A DNA stretch of 64,000 bases. It comes from Neptuniibacter sp. 1_MG-2023. GTDB taxonomy: Bacteria > Pseudomonadota > Gammaproteobacteria > Pseudomonadales > Balneatricaceae. The stretch covers positions 62,001 through 126,000 of the forward strand of contig NZ_JAUOQR010000002.1 in the NCBI RefSeq assembly GCF_030547185.1. The letters run 5' to 3'. How positions within the stretch are numbered: position 1 is the stretch's first letter; the number at the start of each line of letters is the position of its first letter. The position numbers and the translations under genes are program-made. Below the pieces are notes generated by a model. That model worked only from the letters and a program-made list of their open reading frames with translations. It made no database searches and had not been told where the DNA came from. This document shows, in pieces, positions 26,635 to 36,573 of the stretch.

Positions 26635-27657
26635 ATGGATATAAAACAAGCACTGGCTGTAACTGTTGAGCGCCAGAATCTATTAGAATCAGAAATGCAG
26701 TCAGTGATGAAGCAGATCATGACAGGCAATGCGACAGATGCACAAATTGGTGGTTTATTGATCGCGCTGCGAATGAAAGGCGAAAGTGTTGCTGAGATTA
26801 TTGGCGCAGCCAATGTAATGCGTGAATTAATGGTCCCTGTTTCTATATCAATGCCCAATGCTGTAGATATTGTTGGAACCGGTGGTGACAGTGCCAACCT
26901 TTTTAATGTTTCAAGTGCCTGTTCTTTTGTTGTGGCAGCTGCTGGTGGAACTGTAGCTAAACACGGTAACCGTTCGGTTTCTTCTAATACAGGCTCTGCT
27001 GATCTATTAGAAACGGCAGGTATTAATTTAGAGCTAAATCCAGAGCAGATTGCACAGTGTATTGAGCAGATTGGACTTGGTTTTATGTTTGCCCCGCAGC
27101 ACCACACCGCGATGAAATATGCAGTTGGGCCTCGTAAAGAGATGGGATTGCGCACGTTGTTTAACATCGTGGGGCCACTCACAAATCCCGCGGGCGTAAA
27201 ACATTATTTGCTCGGTGTATTTGATAAAACGTTATGTAAACCGATGGTTGAGGCGTTGAAATCTTTAGGTGCTGTACACGCCATGGTTGTTCATGCCGCG
27301 GAAGGTTTAGATGAAATTAGCTTGGCAGGTGACACTTTTGTCGCTGAGCTGAAAGATGGTGAAATTTCAGAATATATAATTACAGCGGAAGATGCAGGTT
27401 TAAATATCCAATCCCTTGATGGCCTGCAAGTGGCTAATTCGACGGAAAGCTTAGCATTAATTCAATCTGCCTTTAGTGGTCAGAATGAGAAAGCCATTGA
27501 TATGATCTCCCTTAATGCAGGTGCAGCACTCTACGTTGCGGAACAGGCGCCAGATCTTAAAGCGGGCGTTGCTATGGCTAAGCAGGCTATTTTAAATGGT
27601 GGTGCTGCTGCTAAAGTTAAAGAGTTGGCCGATTTTAGCCAAGCATTTAAGGGATAA
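26635..27657 (+). CDS. trpD: Anthranilate phosphoribosyltransferase
   Basis: Transfers phosphoribose from PRPP to anthranilate, step two of tryptophan synthesis. The 340-residue length is usual. PRPP-binding GTGGD (near 83) and the [18 protein letters not shown] block are intact, and the anthranilate-site [11 protein letters not shown] is present. It lies 23 bases after trpG and 3 bases before trpC, in one operon. Confidence 0.97.
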   Translation: MDIKQALAVTVERQNLLESEMQSVMKQIMTGNATDAQIGGLLIALRMKGESVAEIIGAANVMRELMVPVSISMPNAVDIVGTGGDSANLFNVSSACSFVVAAAGGTVAKHGNRSVSSNTGSADLLETAGINLELNPEQIAQCIEQIGLGFMFAPQHHTAMKYAVGPRKEMGLRTLFNIVGPLTNPAGVKHYLLGVFDKTLCKPMVEALKSLGAVHAMVVHAAEGLDEISLAGDTFVAELKDGEISEYIITAEDAGLNIQSLDGLQVANSTESLALIQSAFSGQNEKAIDMISLNAGAALYVAEQAPDLKAGVAMAKQAILNGGAAAKVKELADFSQAFKG

Positions 27658-27660
27658 CTG

Positions 27661-28470
27661 ATGTCTGATACTCCAACAGTTTTAAAGAAAATTCTGGCTC
27701 GTAAAGTCGAAGAGGTGGCGGAGCGCCAGCCTAAGGTTTCCATTAGCGATTTGCAAAGTAAAATTGCGGATCAAAAAGGTTCTGACTTTGATCCTCGAGG
27801 TTTTGCCGACAGTATGGCAAAGAGTATTGCTGCTGGTCGTTCAGCGGTTATTGCGGAAGCTAAAAAACATAGTCCCTCTAAAGGTCTGTTACGTGATCCT
27901 TTCGTGCCATCGGAGATTGCCGCGTCTTATGAAATTGGCGGAGCGAGTTGTTTATCCGTCTTAACAGATAAAGACTATTTTCATGGTTGTGAAGACTATT
28001 TAATGCAAGCTAGAGCTGCGTGTTCATTGCCTGTTATCCGTAAGGATTTCATTGTAGATCCATACCAAGTTTATGAAGCAAGAGCTATAGGCGCCGATTG
28101 TATTTTATTGATTGCGGCTGCATTGAACGATCAACAGATAGCTGATCTCAATGGGTTGGCGCATGAATTAGGTATGGATGTCCTTATTGAGGTTCATGGT
28201 GAAGAGGAGTTGCACAGAGTATTGCCTTTAAATACTCGATTGATTGGTATCAATAATCGTAATTTGCATACTTTTGAAGTGACGTTGAATAATACCTATG
28301 ATCTTTTAGATGCTATTCCTGATGATAGAATCGTCGTTACTGAAAGTGGTATTCATTGCATTGACGATGTACACGCCATGCGTGAGCATAATGTACATGC
28401 TTTTCTCGTGGGGGAGGCATTTATGCGTGCTGAAAACCCAGGTCAAAAGCTTAAAGAATTGTTTGTATAA
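27661..28470 (+). CDS. trpC: Indole-3-glycerol-phosphate synthase
   Basis: Single-function TIM-barrel enzyme (269 residues, not fused to TrpF) that closes the indole ring. Signature [12 protein letters not shown] near 60, [12 protein letters not shown], and [15 protein letters not shown] with the catalytic Lys are seen, then [10 protein letters not shown] and VTESGI. The ATG follows the trpD stop by three bases. Confidence 0.97.
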   Translation: MSDTPTVLKKILARKVEEVAERQPKVSISDLQSKIADQKGSDFDPRGFADSMAKSIAAGRSAVIAEAKKHSPSKGLLRDPFVPSEIAASYEIGGASCLSVLTDKDYFHGCEDYLMQARAACSLPVIRKDFIVDPYQVYEARAIGADCILLIAAALNDQQIADLNGLAHELGMDVLIEVHGEEELHRVLPLNTRLIGINNRNLHTFEVTLNNTYDLLDAIPDDRIVVTESGIHCIDDVHAMREHNVHAFLVGEAFMRAENPGQKLKELFV

Positions 28471-28482
28471 GGTAGCGGCTGA

Positions 28483-28899
28483 ATGAGTATGAGCGCCAAG
28501 GTTAAGTGGGATGGTGATGTACGTTTTAAAGGTACAACGGGTTCCGGTTTTGATGTAATGATTGATGGTGAGCTTCAGCAAGGACCTCGCCCTATGGAAT
28601 TGATTCTATTGGGGTTAGGTGGTTGTACTAGCTATGATGTTGTTGGCATATTGAAGAAAACACGCCAAGACGTTATTGATTGTGTGGCTGAAATTGAGGC
28701 AGAAAGGGCTGAAACGGTTCCCTCTGTATTTACCAAGATTCATGTTAAATTTGTGGTGAGTGGACGTGGCCTCAATGCTAAAAAAGTAGAGCGTGCCGTA
28801 AGTTTGTCCGCTGAACAGTACTGCTCAGCTTCTATTATGCTGGAAAAGGGTGGGGTTGAGATAACCCACAGTTTTGAAATTGTTGAAGTAACAGAGTGA
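28483..28899 (+). CDS. OsmC/YhfA-family protein
   Basis: OsmC-like fold protein of 138 residues. The two redox Cys expected of the family are present: one in LGLGGCTSYD near 47 and one in EQYCSASIML near 115. It belongs to the YhfA branch, whose members are thought to handle organic hydroperoxides or related thiol chemistry. It follows trpC by 12 bases, as in several related gammaproteobacteria, and precedes a terminator. Confidence 0.9.
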   Translation: MSMSAKVKWDGDVRFKGTTGSGFDVMIDGELQQGPRPMELILLGLGGCTSYDVVGILKKTRQDVIDCVAEIEAERAETVPSVFTKIHVKFVVSGRGLNAKKVERAVSLSAEQYCSASIMLEKGGVEITHSFEIVEVTE

Positions 28900-28925
28900 T
28901 GAACGGTTTTGTTGCATGATGGATA

Positions 28926-28960
28926 ACGGGCGCTTCCAAAGGTGCTCGTTTTTTTGTTTA
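28926..28960 (+). terminator. Terminator of the trpGDC-osmC unit
   Basis: ACGGGCGC pairs with GTGCTCGT (two G-U pairs) around a TTCCAAAG loop, followed by seven T. Confidence 0.8.
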
Positions 28961-29094
28961 AAGCTGGAGTAAAATTAAATATAAGATATAGTGTACGGCA
29001 ATTAGTTACTGCTTACTTATTGATTTTATTGTGTGTTTTTTCAGTATTTTGTGGGTTTTATGATAGAGATTAAAGAATAAGGATGATGGAATAG

Positions 29095-30738
29095 ATGCGC
29101 TTATCAATATCAAAAGCATTGGCACTAGGGATTGTTGCACTACAAGTGATCACTGTTTGCGTTATTTTAGCCTCCTCATACTTAAGCACTGAACAAGTTC
29201 TAATCGGACATGCCCAGCAACTGATGAGAAACCTCTCTCGAGAAGTGATTGATCGATCAGAAGAGTTTTTAGCCCCTGCCCGTTCAGCGGTTAGCTTGAC
29301 TGGGCGTCTGGCTCATCATCAGGTTGTTAGTTCTGAAAAGCCAGATGAAATGGAGCAATATTTCTTTGATCAGTTGATTTTACACCCCCATATCGCTGGT
29401 ATTTACTATGGTAATTTAGAGGGTGGTTTCCATTTTGTTCGTCGTTCTACAGGTGAGGCTGCATACCAGATTAAGAGGGTGCTGGAAGGCCCTCAAGGGC
29501 GTTTAGTTTCAAATCGCTGGTTTGGGGATGATCACCGTTTAATAAAAGAAGAGGTAGATCCTAGTGATCTTTACGACCCTCGTACCCGCCCTTGGTTTAG
29601 GAAGGCGATTGCTGAGGAGCATCAAATTTGGACAGACCCTTATCTCTTTTTTACGTCGAATACCCCTGGAATTACAGTAGCGAGTCCCGTTATTGCAAAA
29701 AGTGGCGATGTGCTCGGCGTCGTGGGTGTTGATATAGACCTTTCTTCTCTATCCGACTTTTTAGGCTTCCTAGAGTTAAGTGAGCATGCGTCGGCATTAA
29801 TCTTAAATAATAATGGTGATGTGATTGCGCATCGGCGTAATGGGCAGCTTTATATAGAGGATCCTCATTCGGGTGTGAGACGGCTCATACATATAGATGA
29901 GGTAAAAAGTGATGCAGCGCGTGCAGCGGTCAAGTCGTTAGGAAAACAGCCGGGATGGTATGTTTTAAATACGGCTATGAATACAAGTTTTGAGCATGAT
30001 GACAAGGTATATCAGGCAGTGTTTACACCGTTCTCGGATAATTGGCCTTGGTTGCTGGGTATCTATGTACCAGAGGATGATTTTTTAACTGAGATAAAAG
30101 AAAACCGAAAACTCAATATATTGCTAGCCTTAGCTATTACATTAGTCAGTGTCATTATAGGGGTGATGTTTGCTCGCTCGCTGTCCAGACCGATTCTATC
30201 CCTACAGAAAAGTGTTAATGCGGTAAGAAATGGTGAGTTGCAAGTTGATATAGACAAGCCCAATAGTATGTTTAGTGATATTGAGGAAACGACTACCGCT
30301 TTCTCAAATATGATTGCGTTTCTGAAAGATAACCAAGAGAAAAACCATCAATTAACGAAACAGTTGTCACAGCAAGGGCATTTTATGGAGGCTGTGTTGG
30401 CTGCCATTGATGATGGTGTGGTTGTGTGTGATGTTGATGGAAAACTGATCTATTCAAGTAGAGTCGTAATGCGCTTGAGAGGTTTGTCAGAGGATGAAAG
30501 GTTAGAACGGTTTGATGATGTACCTTTTAAGTTGTTTGCTGCTGACGGTAAAACTTTATTGTCAAAAGATGAATGGCCTATTTATAGGGCTTTAGCGGAA
30601 GAGATTATTAGCCAAGAGGAAGTAATCATTGAATCAGCTTTAGGTGTCCGCAAGCATTTATTGATTAGTGGTAAAGCTATATTTGATAAAAATGGTGAGA
30701 AATTGGGTGCTTATATCTCTATGCATCCACACAGGTAA
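29095..30738 (+). CDS. Cache-HAMP-PAS sensor protein without output domain
   Basis: Inner-membrane sensor of 547 residues. A membrane segment at about 8-28 and a second at about 340-362 flank a periplasmic double-Cache domain (with ...YDPRTRPWFRKA... and GVDIDLSSLSDF, typical of dCache_1). Then come HAMP (SLSRPILSLQKSVNAVRNGEL) and one PAS domain (about 425-547). The protein stops right after PAS: there is no histidine kinase, GGDEF, EAL, cyclase or chemoreceptor signalling domain, and none appears in the 87 bases to the next promoter in any frame. It may work through a separate partner or be a truncated enzyme. Confidence 0.85.
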   Translation: MRLSISKALALGIVALQVITVCVILASSYLSTEQVLIGHAQQLMRNLSREVIDRSEEFLAPARSAVSLTGRLAHHQVVSSEKPDEMEQYFFDQLILHPHIAGIYYGNLEGGFHFVRRSTGEAAYQIKRVLEGPQGRLVSNRWFGDDHRLIKEEVDPSDLYDPRTRPWFRKAIAEEHQIWTDPYLFFTSNTPGITVASPVIAKSGDVLGVVGVDIDLSSLSDFLGFLELSEHASALILNNNGDVIAHRRNGQLYIEDPHSGVRRLIHIDEVKSDAARAAVKSLGKQPGWYVLNTAMNTSFEHDDKVYQAVFTPFSDNWPWLLGIYVPEDDFLTEIKENRKLNILLALAITLVSVIIGVMFARSLSRPILSLQKSVNAVRNGELQVDIDKPNSMFSDIEETTTAFSNMIAFLKDNQEKNHQLTKQLSQQGHFMEAVLAAIDDGVVVCDVDGKLIYSSRVVMRLRGLSEDERLERFDDVPFKLFAADGKTLLSKDEWPIYRALAEEIISQEEVIIESALGVRKHLLISGKAIFDKNGEKLGAYISMHPHR

Positions 30739-30825
30739 TTCGTCTGATCCGCGATCTTTTTATTCTGTTTTTAGGGTAATAAAAGGGGGCGATATTCAGT
30801 AGATTCATTTCCCTTAATCTAGTGC

Positions 30826-30854
30826 TTGCATAAGGCTTTCGAGGTGCGTAATAT
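30826..30854 (+). promoter_or_regulatory. Promoter of the rpsF operon
   Basis: TTGCAT (30826-30831), a spacer of exactly 17 bases, and TAATAT (30849-30854). The predicted transcript begins near 30861 and has a leader of about 80 bases. Confidence 0.65.
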
Positions 30855-30860
30855 TACGCG

Positions 30861-30942
30861 TCCTTTGGAGAACTATTTCCAATCTCCTTGCTGCCGGTCC
30901 ACATGGTGTGTTCCGGGGGCTATTAACCCGAAAGGAGCTAAA
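30861..30942 (+). promoter_or_regulatory. rpsF leader, candidate S6:S18 autoregulatory RNA
   Basis: The leader contains GCTGCCGGTCC...TTCCGGGGGC with the CCG element and flanking pairs expected of the conserved S6:S18-binding motif upstream of rpsF in many bacteria. It also carries a long Shine-Dalgarno AAAGGAG at 30931. In other bacteria the S6:S18 dimer binds this structure and represses the operon. Assignment rests on position and the CCG motif, not on a covariance model. Confidence 0.5.
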
Positions 30943-31380
30943 ATGCGTCATTATGAAATCGTATTTCTGGTTCATCCGAATCAGAGTGAGCAGGTTTCTG
31001 CGATGGTTGAGCGTTACACCTCTCTTATTGAAGGTGCAGAAGGCACAATTCATCGTCTAGAAGATTGGGGTCGTCGTCAGTTGGCTTACCCAATCAACAA
31101 TGCTCACAAAGCACACTACATCCTGATGAACATCGAATGTAATCAGGAAACACTAGACGAGCTGGAAAATCTATTCCGTTACAACGATGCAGTTCTGCGT
31201 AACATGATTATCCGTCGTAAAGAAGCGATCACTGAGATCTCTCCAATCAAAGCTGCAGAATCTCGCGAAGAGCGTAAGCCTCGTCGTGAAGAAAAACCAG
31301 CTGAAAAGCCAGCTGAAGAAGCTGCTCCGGCACCAGCACCTGCTGTTGAAGCTGAAGCATCTGAAGAAGCAGCTGAGTAA
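30943..31380 (+). CDS. rpsF: 30S ribosomal protein S6
   Basis: Binds 16S rRNA with S18 in the platform of the small subunit. The protein begins [18 protein letters not shown]; the start ATG 30943 sits behind AAAGGAG, and an upstream in-frame TTG inside the promoter is rejected. The 145-residue protein has an Ala/Pro/Glu/Lys-rich tail (about 108-145) ending EEAAE; in E. coli the S6 C-terminus receives extra Glu residues from RimK. It is followed directly by rpsR, without priB. Confidence 0.98.
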   Translation: MRHYEIVFLVHPNQSEQVSAMVERYTSLIEGAEGTIHRLEDWGRRQLAYPINNAHKAHYILMNIECNQETLDELENLFRYNDAVLRNMIIRRKEAITEISPIKAAESREERKPRREEKPAEKPAEEAAPAPAPAVEAEASEEAAE

Positions 31381-31403
31381 TTTAATTTCTGAGGAGAGAT
31401 ACA

Positions 31404-31631
31404 ATGGCTCGTTTTTTCCGCCGTCGTAAATTCTGCCGTTTTACGGCTGAAGGTGTTCAAGAGATCGATTATAAAGATCTGGACACATTAAAAGGTTATG
31501 TAACCGAAACTGGTAAGATCGTACCTAGCCGCATCACAGGTACTAAAGCTCGTTACCAGCGTCAGTTGGCAACTGCTATTAAGCGCGCACGTTTTGTTGC
31601 GTTACTGCCTTACACTGATAGTCATCAGTAA
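31404..31631 (+). CDS. rpsR: 30S ribosomal protein S18
   Basis: A 75-residue basic protein ([13 protein letters not shown]..., [34 protein letters not shown]) that pairs with S6 on the 30S platform. The ATG follows GAGGAGA. It contains the single Cys11 seen in many S18 proteins. Confidence 0.98.
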   Translation: MARFFRRRKFCRFTAEGVQEIDYKDLDTLKGYVTETGKIVPSRITGTKARYQRQLATAIKRARFVALLPYTDSHQ

Positions 31632-31647
31632 GAGGTAGGAGAGTCGC

Positions 31648-32499
31648 ATGCGAGCCTTGGCCGAATTGGTCATGAAGGGCCGTAAACAAGCGGCTTTAGT
31701 GGCAGTTATTGCCGCCTTGCTACCACTGCTCTATTGGGCAAGTGCAGCAGTCATCGCTTTGGTTACTTTAAGACAGGGACCAAAAGATGGAGCCGGAGTT
31801 CTGGTTTGGGCTTTTTTGCCTGCCGGAGCTTGGGCATACAGTGGAGATCCGACACCACTGACGGTGATACTAGGAGTTTTTCTTCTTGCTATCGCATTAA
31901 GAACAACAACAAGCTGGCCGCAAGTGCTTATGTTAGCGCTTCCTGTTGGTGCTGTTGTTGGTTTAGCATTGGAAACAGTGTTAGACGGTCTTTTAGGTCA
32001 AGTAATAGAAGCAACAGAACAGTTTCTATTGCAGTCGGCGAGTCAATCGACCGAGAGTTTAACGCTCGATAAGGAGCGCTTAAAACTACTTATGTTAGGT
32101 GGATTGGCATCAGTGCATACAGCAACGATGTTGTTGTGTCTGATACTGGCGCGTTCGTGGCAATCAGGGTTGTATAATCCTGGGGGCTTTCAGCAGGAGT
32201 TTCATCAATTGAGACTGCCGCTGAAATATACGGGTGTGCTTGTGGCAGTGTTATTAGTTTTAGCTCAGTTCGATCTAGACTTTATGCGCTGGTTACCATT
32301 GTTATTGCTTCCTTGGATCTTTGCGGGTTTCGCATTGGTGCATGGTAGTTTGGCTAAACGTGATTTAGGCAGGTCTTGGCTGATAGTGTTTTATCTGTCA
32401 GTTATTTTTATGGGACCTTATGTGATTACGCTGCTGGTTTTTGCGGCTGCTATCGATTCTTTAGTCGATATCAGATCACGCATACCAGCCACGAACTAG
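31648..32499 (+). CDS. DUF2232-family membrane protein
   Basis: Inner-membrane protein of 283 residues with about seven or eight hydrophobic segments, matching the DUF2232 proteins encoded between rpsR and rplI in Pseudomonas and relatives. Function is not established. The ATG at 31648 follows AGGTAGGAG. A later Met (MKGRKQAALV) is a possible alternative start. Confidence 0.82.
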   Translation: MRALAELVMKGRKQAALVAVIAALLPLLYWASAAVIALVTLRQGPKDGAGVLVWAFLPAGAWAYSGDPTPLTVILGVFLLAIALRTTTSWPQVLMLALPVGAVVGLALETVLDGLLGQVIEATEQFLLQSASQSTESLTLDKERLKLLMLGGLASVHTATMLLCLILARSWQSGLYNPGGFQQEFHQLRLPLKYTGVLVAVLLVLAQFDLDFMRWLPLLLLPWIFAGFALVHGSLAKRDLGRSWLIVFYLSVIFMGPYVITLLVFAAAIDSLVDIRSRIPATN

Positions 32500-32535
32500 A
32501 CTGCATTTATTTGCAGAACAGAAGAGGTTTACGAG

Positions 32536-32982
32536 ATGGAAGTTATTCTGCTCGAGAAAATTGGTAAGCTAGGTAACCTCGGTGACAAAGTTTCCGTAAA
32601 AAGCGGTTTCGGTCGCAACTACCTAGTACCGCAGGGCAAAGCTGTTCCTGCAACTACAGCTAACGTTGCTAAATTTGAAGAGCGTCGTGCTGAATTAGAA
32701 GCGGCTGCTGCAGAAAAATTAGCGGCTGCTACAGCGCGTGCTGAAGCACTGAACGCGCTGCAAGTTACTATCGCTTCTAAGTGTGGTGATGAAGGTAAGT
32801 TGTTCGGTTCTATCGGTACACGTGATATTGCTGATGCTATTATCGCTGCAGGCGCAGAAGTAGATAAAAGTGAAGTTCGTCTACCTGAAGGTGCTTTACG
32901 CGCTATCGGCGAATACGAAATCGCTATTCAGCTTCACGCTGAAGTAACAGCTATTGTTAACTTGGCTGTTGTTGGCGAGTAA
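32536..32982 (+). CDS. rplI: 50S ribosomal protein L9
   Basis: A 148-residue protein with the conserved N-domain [19 protein letters not shown]...[13 protein letters not shown], the long connecting helix and the C-domain ([14 protein letters not shown]). It binds 23S rRNA at the base of the L1 stalk and helps hold reading frame. It ends the operon before a terminator. Confidence 0.98.
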   Translation: MEVILLEKIGKLGNLGDKVSVKSGFGRNYLVPQGKAVPATTANVAKFEERRAELEAAAAEKLAAATARAEALNALQVTIASKCGDEGKLFGSIGTRDIADAIIAAGAEVDKSEVRLPEGALRAIGEYEIAIQLHAEVTAIVNLAVVGE

Positions 32983-33016
32983 TCGTCTTTAGCTAAGTAC
33001 AACTGTACTGTAATAT

Positions 33017-33052
33017 AAAGCACTGCATGGTTAACCCTGCAGTGCTTTTTTG
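33017..33052 (+). terminator. Terminator after rplI
   Basis: Stem AAAGCACTGCA (33017-33027) with TGCAGTGCTTT (33038-33048), 10-base loop, T-run. Confidence 0.9.
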
Positions 33053-33073
33053 TTTTTAGGCCGTTGTTAAATT

Positions 33074-34468
33074 ATGGAAATGAGTCAACTTACAGACGAA
33101 GATCTAGCAAAGATTAAAGTCCCCCCCCATTCAATGGAAGCAGAGCAATCTGTTTTGGGCGGCCTTATGCTGGATAATAACGCATGGGATACGGTTTCAG
33201 AGGTAGTGCTGGAGGATAATTTTTATCGTCAGGAGCACCGCCAGATCTATCGTACTATGCAAAAGCTGGTGAACGATGGTAATCCTATCGATGTTGTTAC
33301 CCTGTCTGAAGAATTAGATCGCACTGCTGAGCTGGAAAGTGCCGGTGGTTTGGATTATCTAATTGAGCTGGCTAAAAACACACCGAGTGCTTCCAATATA
33401 CGGGCTTATTCTGAAATTGTTCGGGACCGTGCATTATTACGCCAGATGATCTCGGCCGCTAATGAAATTGCTGACCAAGCTTTTCACCCTGAGGGAAGAA
33501 GCTCGGAAGAGATTCTCAATGAGGCGGAACAGAAAATTTTCCGTATCGCTGAAAATCGCCCTAATCAGGGTGGCCCTGAAAATGTAAACACTCTACTTAA
33601 AAAAGCTGTTGATCGCATAGATACACTGTTTAACAGCGATGGTGACCTTACTGGGGTGACGACTGGCTTTGATGATCTTGATGCGAAGACGGCAGGTATG
33701 CAGCCGTCAGATCTGATTATTGTAGCGGCGCGTCCATCTATGGGTAAAACCACGTTTGCTATGAACTTGGTTGAAAATGCTTTGATGGCTTCGAATAAGC
33801 CAGTATTAGTGTTTAGTCTTGAGATGCCGGCGGATCAGCTAGTGACGCGTATGTTGTCTTCATTAGGTCGAATAGATCAAACCCGTGTACGTACGGGGAC
33901 CTTGGAAGAAGAGGATTGGCCTAAGCTAACAACCGCCGTCAATATGATGCGTGATAAGCCGTTGTTTATTGACGATCAGGCCGGTATCAGCCCTAATGAG
34001 ATGAGAACTCGTGCACGCCGTATAGTGCGTGAACATGGGGAGCTTTCACTGATTATGATCGATTATCTGCAATTGATGCAGATGAAAACCAAGAATATAG
34101 AGAGTCGTACGCAAGAGATATCTGAGATATCCCGGTCATTAAAGGCGTTAGCCAAAGAGTTAGAGTGCCCTGTTGTGGCTCTATCCCAGCTAAACCGCTC
34201 ACTTGAGCAGCGGCCCAATAAGCGTCCTGTAAACTCGGACTTACGTGAGTCAGGTGCGATAGAGCAGGATGCGGATGTCATTATGTTTATCTATCGTGAT
34301 GAGGTTTATAACGAGGATTCAGAGCATAAAGGAATCGCTGAAATTATTATCGGTAAGCAACGTAATGGTCCGATTGGCACATCAAGACTAGCCTTTATTG
34401 GTAAATATACGAAGTTTGAAAATCTGGCGCCTGATGTTTATGCGCAGTATGCCGGTATGGACGACTAA
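33074..34468 (+). CDS. dnaB: Replicative DNA helicase DnaB
   Basis: Hexameric 5'-3' helicase of the replisome, 464 residues. An N-terminal DnaG-interacting domain (VPPHSMEAEQSVLGGLMLDN) is followed by the RecA-like motor with Walker A ARPSMGKTTFAMN near 220, FSLEMP, and Walker B LIMIDYLQLM. An inserted intein is absent. ATG 33074 is used; the ribosome site is poor and ATG 33080 is possible. Confidence 0.98.
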   Translation: MEMSQLTDEDLAKIKVPPHSMEAEQSVLGGLMLDNNAWDTVSEVVLEDNFYRQEHRQIYRTMQKLVNDGNPIDVVTLSEELDRTAELESAGGLDYLIELAKNTPSASNIRAYSEIVRDRALLRQMISAANEIADQAFHPEGRSSEEILNEAEQKIFRIAENRPNQGGPENVNTLLKKAVDRIDTLFNSDGDLTGVTTGFDDLDAKTAGMQPSDLIIVAARPSMGKTTFAMNLVENALMASNKPVLVFSLEMPADQLVTRMLSSLGRIDQTRVRTGTLEEEDWPKLTTAVNMMRDKPLFIDDQAGISPNEMRTRARRIVREHGELSLIMIDYLQLMQMKTKNIESRTQEISEISRSLKALAKELECPVVALSQLNRSLEQRPNKRPVNSDLRESGAIEQDADVIMFIYRDEVYNEDSEHKGIAEIIIGKQRNGPIGTSRLAFIGKYTKFENLAPDVYAQYAGMDD

Positions 34469-34504
34469 CATCGCCGTAATAGGTCAGTGTGTTTGATTAA
34501 GAGC

Positions 34505-34530
34505 AGGCCGCTAAATCAGCGGCCTTTTTA
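34505..34530 (+). terminator. Terminator between dnaB and the convergent thioesterase gene
   Basis: AGGCCGCT (34505-34512) pairs with AGCGGCCT (34518-34525), loop of five, then T-run. It lies between convergent genes and serves dnaB. Confidence 0.88.
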
Positions 34531-34545
34531 CTGGATGCTTTGTTC

Positions 34546-34977
34546 TTAGGTGTCTTTGATAACCTTGTTCATAAACTCTTCAGGCACTGCCGCAACTTTG
34601 CGGGTTTCATAATTAAAAAAGACGACTCCTGTCTTTGCGTGAGCTAACTCTACGGCTGTCTTTTTATTTGATATTAAGTAGTAGATATCGCAGCCATATG
34701 CATTTAGATCAGCAAGAGCTATATCAATCTGCAAATGGTCGCCATGAAAGCCTTCTGCTTTATAGACAATTGCCGAATCAGTCATGATCAGGCCAAGACC
34801 TTCAATATCAAGTTCTCCATAATGGTAGTGATTTAGAAAACGAATTCTCGCTTCATGGATAATTGATAACATTGCGTCATTGCTAAGGTGGCCGCCATAA
34901 TTTATATCACTGATACGAATAGGCAGTTCAGTAGAAAAGATATAATTCTCAGGCATATCTAGTTTGATTCTTGCCAT
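34546..34977 (-). CDS. Hot-dog-fold acyl-CoA thioesterase-like protein
   Basis: 4HBT-type protein of 143 residues (LPIRISDINYGGHLSNDAMLSIIHEARIRFL). The DxNYGGHLxN segment near 25-30 corresponds to the active-site loop of YbgC/FadM-type thioesterases. It likely hydrolyses an acyl-CoA or acyl-ACP thioester in the cytosol. It lies five bases after bioA on the same strand; a link to pimelate or biotin supply is possible but not shown. Confidence 0.85.
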   Translation of the reverse strand: MARIKLDMPENYIFSTELPIRISDINYGGHLSNDAMLSIIHEARIRFLNHYHYGELDIEGLGLIMTDSAIVYKAEGFHGDHLQIDIALADLNAYGCDIYYLISNKKTAVELAHAKTGVVFFNYETRKVAAVPEEFMNKVIKDT

Positions 34978-34982
34978 TGTTC

Positions 34983-36269
34983 TTACCCTATGTAATTAGC
35001 GATGGCATCGACCATGCCGGTTGTTAGTTGGTTTAGATCGTCATCCTGCATAATATAAGGCGGCATCACATAAACCAATTTTCCAAATGGACGAATCCAT
35101 AGCCCACGTTCTATAAATAGTTTTTGAATTTTAACGGTGTTTACCGCTTCTTTCATCTCAATAACACCTATAGCCCCTAAACATCTCACTTCGGCAACAC
35201 CTTTCAAGGTACTTGCTTCGCTTAAACCTAGTTTTAGGGACTGTTCTATACGTGCCACATCCTGTTTCCAGTCGTTACGTTGTAAGAGCTCTAAGCTTTT
35301 GTTAGCCACGGCGCAGGCTAGAGGGTTACCCATAAATGTTGGGCCATGCATAAAGCAGCCGGCGCCACCTGCTGAAATCGTCTCGCCTATATGTTGAGTA
35401 GTGAGTGTGGCTGCTAAGGTCATGTAGCCACCGGTTAACGCTTTGCCTACACAAAGAATGTCAGGCTGTATTTCTGCATGTTCACAAGCAAATAGTTTAC
35501 CGCTACGGCCAAAGCCAGTGGCTATTTCGTCAGCAATCAGTAAAACATTATATTTATTACAGAGTTCCCGTGCTTCTTTAAGGTAGTGAGGAGAATAGAA
35601 ACGCATTCCCCCTGCGCCTTGCACTATAGGCTCCAAAATTAGGGCCGCAATATTTTGATGCTGTTCATCTAATATTTTGTGCAGAGGAGCAATATCACGA
35701 CTGTCCCACTCATCGTGAAATTTTGTTTGAGGGGCCGGTGCGAAAAAGTGCTGAGGAAGCTGTCCAGTGAAAATTTCATGCATACCTGTAACAGGGTCGC
35801 AAACGGACATGGCGCCGAATGTATCCCCGTGATAACCCTGCTTAATAGTAACTAGCTTGCTTTTTTCTGGGAGTCCTTGGGCATGGAAGTATTGGATGGC
35901 CATTTTTATAGCGACTTCAACGGCAACAGAGCCTGAATCGGCTAGAAATACTTTATCTAAGTTAGCAGGGGTCATAGATACTAACTTTTCACAAAGCTCT
36001 ATTGCTGGTTCATGGGTTAGTCCGCCAAACATAACATGAGACATTTTATCGATTTGTTCATGTGCCGCTTGATTGAGTTCAGGGTGCCCGTAACCATGTA
36101 TTGCTGACCACCAAGAGGCCATACCATCAATTAGCTCGCGCCCGTCAGCTAGTTTTATTCTTACGCCAGACGTTGATTCTACTGGATATATAGGTGGAGG
36201 ATTGATCATCGATGAATAGGGGTGCCATATATGTTGTTGGTCGAAAGTGATCTGTTCAGGGCTAATCAT
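34983..36269 (-). CDS. bioA: Adenosylmethionine-8-amino-7-oxononanoate aminotransferase
   Basis: PLP-dependent class III aminotransferase, 428 residues, which converts KAPA to DAPA with SAM as amino donor. WHPYSSM near 17, [33 protein letters not shown] and the Schiff-base Lys in VGKALTGGY are all seen. It is 7 kb from bioBFHCD and on the other strand, so it is controlled separately. Confidence 0.96.
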   Translation of the reverse strand: MISPEQITFDQQHIWHPYSSMINPPPIYPVESTSGVRIKLADGRELIDGMASWWSAIHGYGHPELNQAAHEQIDKMSHVMFGGLTHEPAIELCEKLVSMTPANLDKVFLADSGSVAVEVAIKMAIQYFHAQGLPEKSKLVTIKQGYHGDTFGAMSVCDPVTGMHEIFTGQLPQHFFAPAPQTKFHDEWDSRDIAPLHKILDEQHQNIAALILEPIVQGAGGMRFYSPHYLKEARELCNKYNVLLIADEIATGFGRSGKLFACEHAEIQPDILCVGKALTGGYMTLAATLTTQHIGETISAGGAGCFMHGPTFMGNPLACAVANKSLELLQRNDWKQDVARIEQSLKLGLSEASTLKGVAEVRCLGAIGVIEMKEAVNTVKIQKLFIERGLWIRPFGKLVYVMPPYIMQDDDLNQLTTGMVDAIANYIG

Positions 36270-36573
36270 CGTAAAGGTCCTAGAGAACGGAAAATAATAA
36301 ATAGTGTATAGATAAGCTATTGTTTAATGATGGGTTCTGTTCCTAGTAAATTCAGTAAACTAAAGTGTAAGGAACTAAACGCAGTAATAGTGTTCTATTT
36401 AAACACGTACTTACTACGATAATAAATTTTTGAATTTATTTATATTATTTGAAACTTTATTAGTTATGTTAAGTCATAAAGTGCAAGAGCTAATGAGCTT
36501 GTGAATGAATAAGTCTGAATCAGTTTTTTTAAAATTATTATATTAAATTATCATCAATTGGGGTGAATGAAAA
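36270..36573 (+). other. AT-rich divergent intergenic region between bioA and hvfA
   Basis: 304 bases between divergent genes, so it must hold both promoters. No convincing -35/-10 pair was found. An all-AT inverted repeat (AATAAATT, loop of four, AATTTATT) at 36421-36440 is a possible operator. No BirA-type TTGTAAACC half-sites are visible near bioA. Confidence 0.5.

Noticed and set aside
30826-30942. N-terminal extension of S6 from an upstream TTG
   Set aside because: The TTG is part of the -35 box; the conserved S6 start MRHYEIVF and its AAAGGAG site fix ATG 30943.
36270-36573. BirA operator near bioA
   Set aside because: No TTGTAAACC-type half-sites with the expected spacing on either strand.
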